55,555 bases of DNA from Clostridia bacterium (GTDB lineage: Bacteria; Bacillota; Clostridia; Oscillospirales; CAG-382), in the NCBI GenBank assembly GCA_017521025.1, contig JAFXEB010000021.1, positions 1 through 55,555 on the forward strand, written 5' to 3'. Each line of letters starts with the position of its first letter. The stretch's first letter is position 1. Made by a program: the position numbers and the translations under genes. The notes below the pieces were generated by a model. That model saw nothing but the letters and a program-made list of their open reading frames with translations. It did not search any database and had not been told where the DNA came from. This document shows positions 52,501-55,555 of the stretch, one piece after another.

Positions 52501-54156
52501 CCTATGTTCACAGATATGAGCGGCACCGTAAAGAACCTTACCGTAAAGGGTAACATCGCTGTGGCAAGCGGCTACAACGGTGCAATCGCCACCATGGTAA
52601 CAGGCAACGCAAGGTTTGAGGACATAGTTATCGAGGCTAACCTTTCCGGCGGCTCCTCTACGGGCGGTCTTGCAGGCTACGGCAAGGGCGGCAACTCTAT
52701 AGTGGCGCTCCGCTGTATCAACAAGGGCAACCACTCGGGCACAAGTCAGACAGGCGGCTTTATCGGCTACTCTCAGGGCAACACCGCTATGATAGACGAG
52801 TGCATCAACTACGGCAACATCAGCTCTACCTCCTATTCCGGCGGCATCATCTGCCGTTTCGGCAAGGATGCGGCGACCCTTGCATATAAGTGCAACATCA
52901 CCAACTGTATTAACTACGGCGACGTAAGCTCTACCAAGACCCGTGCAGGCGGCGTTATCGGCTACTCTGTGGGCACCGTCACCATATCCGGCTGTATCAA
53001 CTACGGTCACATATTCAACTCCGCCGCAGTAGCAGACTTCTCCGCAGGCGGCATCTACGCCGAAGGCTCAGGCACCTATGCCTCGGGTACCACCACCGTG
53101 AACACCAAGAACAACATCATAATCGACGACTGCTACAACCACGGCAAGATCGAGGCTGTAAGCACCGCAGGCGGTATTATGGGCAGGACTCCTTCCGTTG
53201 CACCCGCTACGGGCGGACTGTACGTCATAGAGGATTGCGGCAACACGGGTGAGATAATCTGCGTTGACGGCGGCAGTGGCAAATCCGTTATTGGCGCAGG
53301 CGGCATAGTAGGCTACTTCTACGCCACCGTTGACCACCGCATAGCACGCTGCTACAACGTGGGTACCGTAAAGGTCACCGCAGCCGCAAGCGGCGCTACC
53401 ATCAGGGCAGCAGGCATTGCAAGCTATTTCAACAACGCCAAGGCTTATTTTGAGGAGTGCTACAACGCAGGCACGATAAGCGCAAGCGGTACAGGCGCCG
53501 TTGCTTATCAGCTTTACTACAACAAGAACGCTACGGGTGGCGGCACAAGCTATATCAACAACAACCACGCACTGGCTGTAAGCGGTGCCACCTATGAGAC
53601 AAACGGCACTCAGGCGGCAAGCTACACTACCTTCACCGCCGCAGAGCTGGCAAACGGCACCCTGAGGGACCGCATCAACAGCGGTGCAGGCGAGACCGTA
53701 TACTACCAGAACACTGCCGCAGAGGCTTACCCCGTGCTGAGAGAGTACAAGGGCTTTGACCTGTTTGGCATCGTGCTCAAGGACGAGGCGGAGTATAAGG
53801 AAAGCGCAACCGCCGTATACAGAGTCAAGGCAGGCACCACGGGCGAGGAGTTCAAGGACAGCTTCCGCACCAAGGTATGGGTGCTCAACGGCACTGCACC
53901 CTTGGGCTTGGGCGCATATATGAAGACGGGGCTTACCGTAGCATCCTTTGACGAGAGCGAAAAGCTCTATGTTGCAGTAATCGGCGATACCGACCGTGAC
54001 GGCGCCATCACCGCCGCAGACTATATCGACATCCGTGCCCGTCTTAAGTCGGGCAGATCTGCAGACGAGCTTACCGAGCTTGCCTCCGATATGAATGATG
54101 ACGGCACCCTCACCTCCACCGACTGCCTTACCATGCTGCTGGAGATCAAGGGATAA
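49543..54156 (+). CDS. Large secreted multidomain protein with EEP nuclease/phosphatase domain and dockerin
   Basis: 1,537 aa. Order (rough): signal peptide 1-32; concanavalin-like beta-sandwich 40-260; endonuclease/exonuclease/phosphatase domain about 295-590; chitobiase-type C-terminal module 600-665 (GTVYYTTDDSDPKDSPT); lamin-tail-like domain 670-800 (EGFEIYNASEFDLYLSDFYL); GLUG-type beta-helix 960-1,370 with many GGIIG/GCINYG turns; dockerin at the C-terminus. EEP residues are present: MTFNTL, FQERN, NAHFAL, TGDFNMR and SDHLPVMA. The dockerin has both calcium loops, DTDRDGAITAADYIDI and DMNDDGTLTSTDCLTM. So the enzyme should dock on a cohesin scaffold outside the cell; no cohesin is in this window. 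Substrate unknown. AAAGGGG precedes the ATG. Confidence 0.88.
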   Translation: MKTIKKGLSVIMALLLLLPLLPAGVTDSADAAGLAAGTVVYYEDFNYADNSTKSSVLSTLGWKTATGLRANQTNYSITGGRLLCDSVTSSATGDSYVTVLNDTQMSEVVQGDYTISYKLTYVEANSYTRYSCLIYNYNGYKSYNSVHLRIAGYGNNQVRTAPKWYTYDSSSSSYYLAATGTSSLSYKLFGVQAASANATTNTNYPLVGKELTVRIAVDKDAGPTVYVNGTKVSTPTTTYKELFLSTQSYASAIALKTSQGTKAYMDDFMVYTGLGAIPSVKKSDVNYTFPTDDAKATDIKVMTFNTLFSDQDADVFGNGITRTYHMANVVTGYRPDIVGFQERNAKNLSGMTTLITDNGGYAAADNYRTDTTSSVVTYTPILYNTNRFTLVANDATNNNKAHGSLLFDKSYNVKDLTAAERKTFAGTKCLAWAVLKDKKTGGYVLALNAHFALNTSSYTNYTDAEALEARLSNAAQGIEIMKELYGYYGVMPTFFTGDFNMRFYDPAYKSLSEYFESSIYGTESAIRYEYSMNKVTGYDFTRAPNAPIDHIFYTDESMVAKSYYVGNKNPESMIASDHLPVMATFGYAAVEAPTYSHVTDMYSGIQHVTIDGEGTVYYTTDDSDPKDSPTRKLYGEAISVSDDTVIKSRALVNGVYSDISRVALFYKTPIYITEVIKNAPGTDHTEGFEIYNASEFDLYLSDFYLWSYSNATESTCLSVADSSVESQLPMAHHSQNYILPAGEIGFCPFVFGEHYLTKDTIGSGNSQYLVTLNEDGTEVTYHRDRFAAALAYNGSGTIPADRIFPIDRTARSIGYTDSGTAVRRLDYYNSTDGSANDISRSFNLGNSTYSRLYITFAHAQSVADAICICNMDSTDGGITTTNGTTSVQAGAHSFVPSSTKTMVTDAFTKDAYTVGSFTASQKTAFAALAAERRGETGTAIYDAADFAAMSASGSYYLAADITLSATYTTVFKGTLDGRGHTVTTSVPMFTDMSGTVKNLTVKGNIAVASGYNGAIATMVTGNARFEDIVIEANLSGGSSTGGLAGYGKGGNSIVALRCINKGNHSGTSQTGGFIGYSQGNTAMIDECINYGNISSTSYSGGIICRFGKDAATLAYKCNITNCINYGDVSSTKTRAGGVIGYSVGTVTISGCINYGHIFNSAAVADFSAGGIYAEGSGTYASGTTTVNTKNNIIIDDCYNHGKIEAVSTAGGIMGRTPSVAPATGGLYVIEDCGNTGEIICVDGGSGKSVIGAGGIVGYFYATVDHRIARCYNVGTVKVTAAASGATIRAAGIASYFNNAKAYFEECYNAGTISASGTGAVAYQLYYNKNATGGGTSYINNNHALAVSGATYETNGTQAASYTTFTAAELANGTLRDRINSGAGETVYYQNTAAEAYPVLREYKGFDLFGIVLKDEAEYKESATAVYRVKAGTTGEEFKDSFRTKVWVLNGTAPLGLGAYMKTGLTVASFDESEKLYVAVIGDTDRDGAITAADYIDIRARLKSGRSADELTELASDMNDDGTLTSTDCLTMLLEIKG

Positions 54157-54180
54157 GCACGGCAAACAACATATACACCC

Positions 54181-54212
54181 ATTACGGGCGGCATTTCTGC
54201 CGCCCGTAATTT
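54181..54212 (+). terminator. Terminator of the dockerin protein gene
   Basis: A perfect 13-bp stem ATTACGGGCGGCA / TGCCGCCCGTAAT with a 4-nt loop, followed by TTCTTCTT; 25 nt after the stop. Confidence 0.9.
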
Positions 54213-54347
54213 CTTCTTAAATCTCTTTATTTTTGCGCTCCACGGAAATTTCACCGCCGCAACCGAGCGAGGACATTTGCGCACCCATCCCGAACCGAAG
54301 CGATAGATTTACCCCCTCGGCTATTCTCAAGTAAAAAAGGCAGAGCA

Positions 54348-54660
54348 AGCACCCCAAAACCTTCTCCTTAGAGGAGAAGGTGGCGCCGCAAGGCGACGGA
54401 TGAGGTGTAGGCTGCCAGTGCTACCGTAAGCGAAAGAGCAAAATGTTTAGCAGAAGCACCCCAAAGCCTTCTCCTTAGAGGAGAAGGTGGCGCCGCAAGG
54501 CGACGGATGAGGTGTAGGCTGCCAGTGCTACCGTAAGCGAAAGAGCAAAATGTTTAGCAGAAGCACACCAAAGCCTTCTCCTTAGAGGAGAAGGTGGCGC
54601 CAGAAGGCGACGGATGAGGTGTAGGCTGCGTAGCGTCCGTTATGTTTCCGCCTACCTTAA
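54348..54660. repeat. 107-bp tandem repeat carrying double-hairpin elements
   Basis: The core CTTCTCCTTAGAGGAGAAGG recurs at 54361, 54468 and 54575, an exact period of 107 bp. Copies one and two are nearly identical over the full period and copy three diverges after its GATGAGGTGTAGGCTGC. Second-hairpin arms are GCC/GGC around GCAA in two copies and changed (CCAGAAGG) in the third. No gene found from 54157 to the window end. Confidence 0.85.
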
Positions 54661-54759
54661 ACCGCTTGCCTTCAATACGCTGCTTGCTCTTAACAGTCTT
54701 CGTCCTCCGTAATACTTACACTCTGCGTCTTGGGAACCGTTACGCCGTCCCAAGGACGG

Positions 54760-55222
54760 CTACACCTCATCCACCGACTCCGTCGGTCCCCCTTCCCCTC
54801 GAGGGGAAGGCTTAGAGAGGTGTCTGCTAAAATAGAGGTACAAGTAGGATGGGCTTAAGACGCACGCAGAAGCAAAAGAGAGAGCAAAAACACCCCAAAG
54901 CCTTCTCCTTAGAGGAGAAGGTGGCGCCGTAAGGCGACGGATGAGGTGTAGGCTGCGAAAGCAGCCGTTATCTCCGCTCAACGTATAAAGCTTGCGCTGC
55001 TTGTACTGCTTGTACAATACATCCTGCGCCTTGCCGTGATGTCTGCGCTCTGTATGAAAGCTCACGCTTTTCGCCTTGTGACTGTTACGCCATCTGCGGA
55101 GGGGGTGCGCCGTTTCTTTTGCCTTTTCTATCCGCTTTGGGAACCATTACGCCGCCCCGAGGACGGCTACACCTCATCCACCGACATCCGTCGGTCCCTC
55201 TTCCCCTCGAGGGGAAGGCTTT
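54760..55222. repeat. Scattered double-hairpin repeats, both orientations
   Basis: Inverted copies at 54760-54813 and 55167-55222 (arms CCGAC/GTCGG around different loops) and a forward copy at 54898-54951 (GCC/GGC arms). The inverted copies extend leftward through a third small hairpin, GCCGTCC/GGACGGC in one and a variant in the other, and a shared GGGAACC. Same family as 10795-10968. Sequence between them is degenerate and non-coding as far as I can see. Confidence 0.75.
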
Positions 55223-55400
55223 TTTGCGTTTCCGCTTGTTGTTTTGTTCTGCACTATTCGGAACACAGCATTGTTATTTCAAAATCGCAACCCGTCTGCT
55301 CTATACGTATTGGACATCTTTTCAAATATCCCTCCTCCGTCTGCACACTCCGAGCGAGGGAAAATAGTGCAGATTTCAAGAACCGGACCCGAAGCTGTAT

Positions 55401-55555
55401 ACCACCCCTCAAAAACTGCGTTTTTGCGGGGACCCCGACCTACCACCCCTCAAAAACTGCGTTTTTGTGGGGACCTCGACCTACCACCCCTCAAACACTG
55501 CGTTTTTCTGGGGACCCCGACCTACCCCCCCTCAAAAACTGCGTTTTTGCGGGGA
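55401..55555 (+). repeat. Four tandem 41-bp hairpin units running off the window
   Basis: Units begin at 55401, 55442, 55483 and 55524, period 41 bp. Each is CCCC-TCAAAAAC-TGC-GTTTTTGC-GGGG followed by ACCCCGACCTACC, with single-base differences, some of which weaken the stem. Same flanks as 975-1053 and 5973-6104. The array probably continues to the right. Confidence 0.85.

Noticed and set aside
55401..55555. Regular 41-bp repeats resembling a CRISPR array
   Set aside because: There are no unique spacers; whole units repeat, each is a hairpin, and no cas gene is near.

Overview
The window looks like a chromosome segment of an endospore-forming member of the Clostridia, most likely an uncultured Oscillospirales/Ruminococcaceae-type gut or rumen bacterium. 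The evidence is Spo0A, SpoIIR, a CotJC remnant, a Gram-positive PolC replicase, AddAB, a MEP isoprenoid pathway, Ser/Glu-rich lipoproteins and a dockerin-tailed secreted protein. Assignment to a genus is inference. No rRNA is present.

Region 1-3.07 kb is the right end of an AT-rich mobile element: a SLOG-family gene cut by the window edge, a divergent XRE repressor, a 49-aa TnpW-like protein and a large serine recombinase. A short array of hairpins follows and then, with no gap, the last 66 codons of the spore-coat gene cotJC. The element therefore appears to interrupt cotJC, which resembles the sporulation-gene interruptions known from skin-type elements.

Region 3.3-9.1 kb (mostly minus strand) carries TfoX-N and DUF3472 proteins, a Spo0A whose phospho-acceptor Asp is Glu, a VanZ protein and a large membrane-anchored surface protein. 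Region 9.1-12.8 kb (plus strand) carries proS and an ECF sigma factor overlapping a probable membrane anti-sigma partner.

Region 12.8-37.6 kb (minus strand) is a long housekeeping block. In transcription order it runs: catalytically dead esterase-like protein, lipoprotein metalloprotease, pyrH, frr, uppS, cdsA, dxr, rseP, ispG, polC, DUF362-ferredoxin, ispE, spoIIR, addB, addA and an intact membrane-anchored esterase. It joins translation recycling, UMP supply, isoprenoid and undecaprenyl lipid synthesis, membrane proteolysis, replication, sigma-E activation and recombination.

Region 37.7-45.5 kb (plus strand) is a tightly packed operon dut-pgeF-yhaO-yhaN-recG-dusB (nucleotide sanitation and DNA repair) from a clear promoter. 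It is followed by a tRNA-Met/tRNA-Glu pair, a repeat-rich AT-rich islet with an orphan membrane protein, a TraB-domain lipoprotein and a 1,537-aa secreted endonuclease/phosphatase-fold protein with a C-terminal dockerin. The last 1.4 kb is non-coding and full of repeats.

A recurring theme is three unrelated families of intergenic repeats (at 1.0, 2.9, 6.0, 10.8, 46.0 and 54.3-55.6 kb). Each has constant linkers and palindromic arms that change between copies while staying self-complementary. With the Glu-substituted Spo0A and the interrupted cotJC, these are the observations most worth following.
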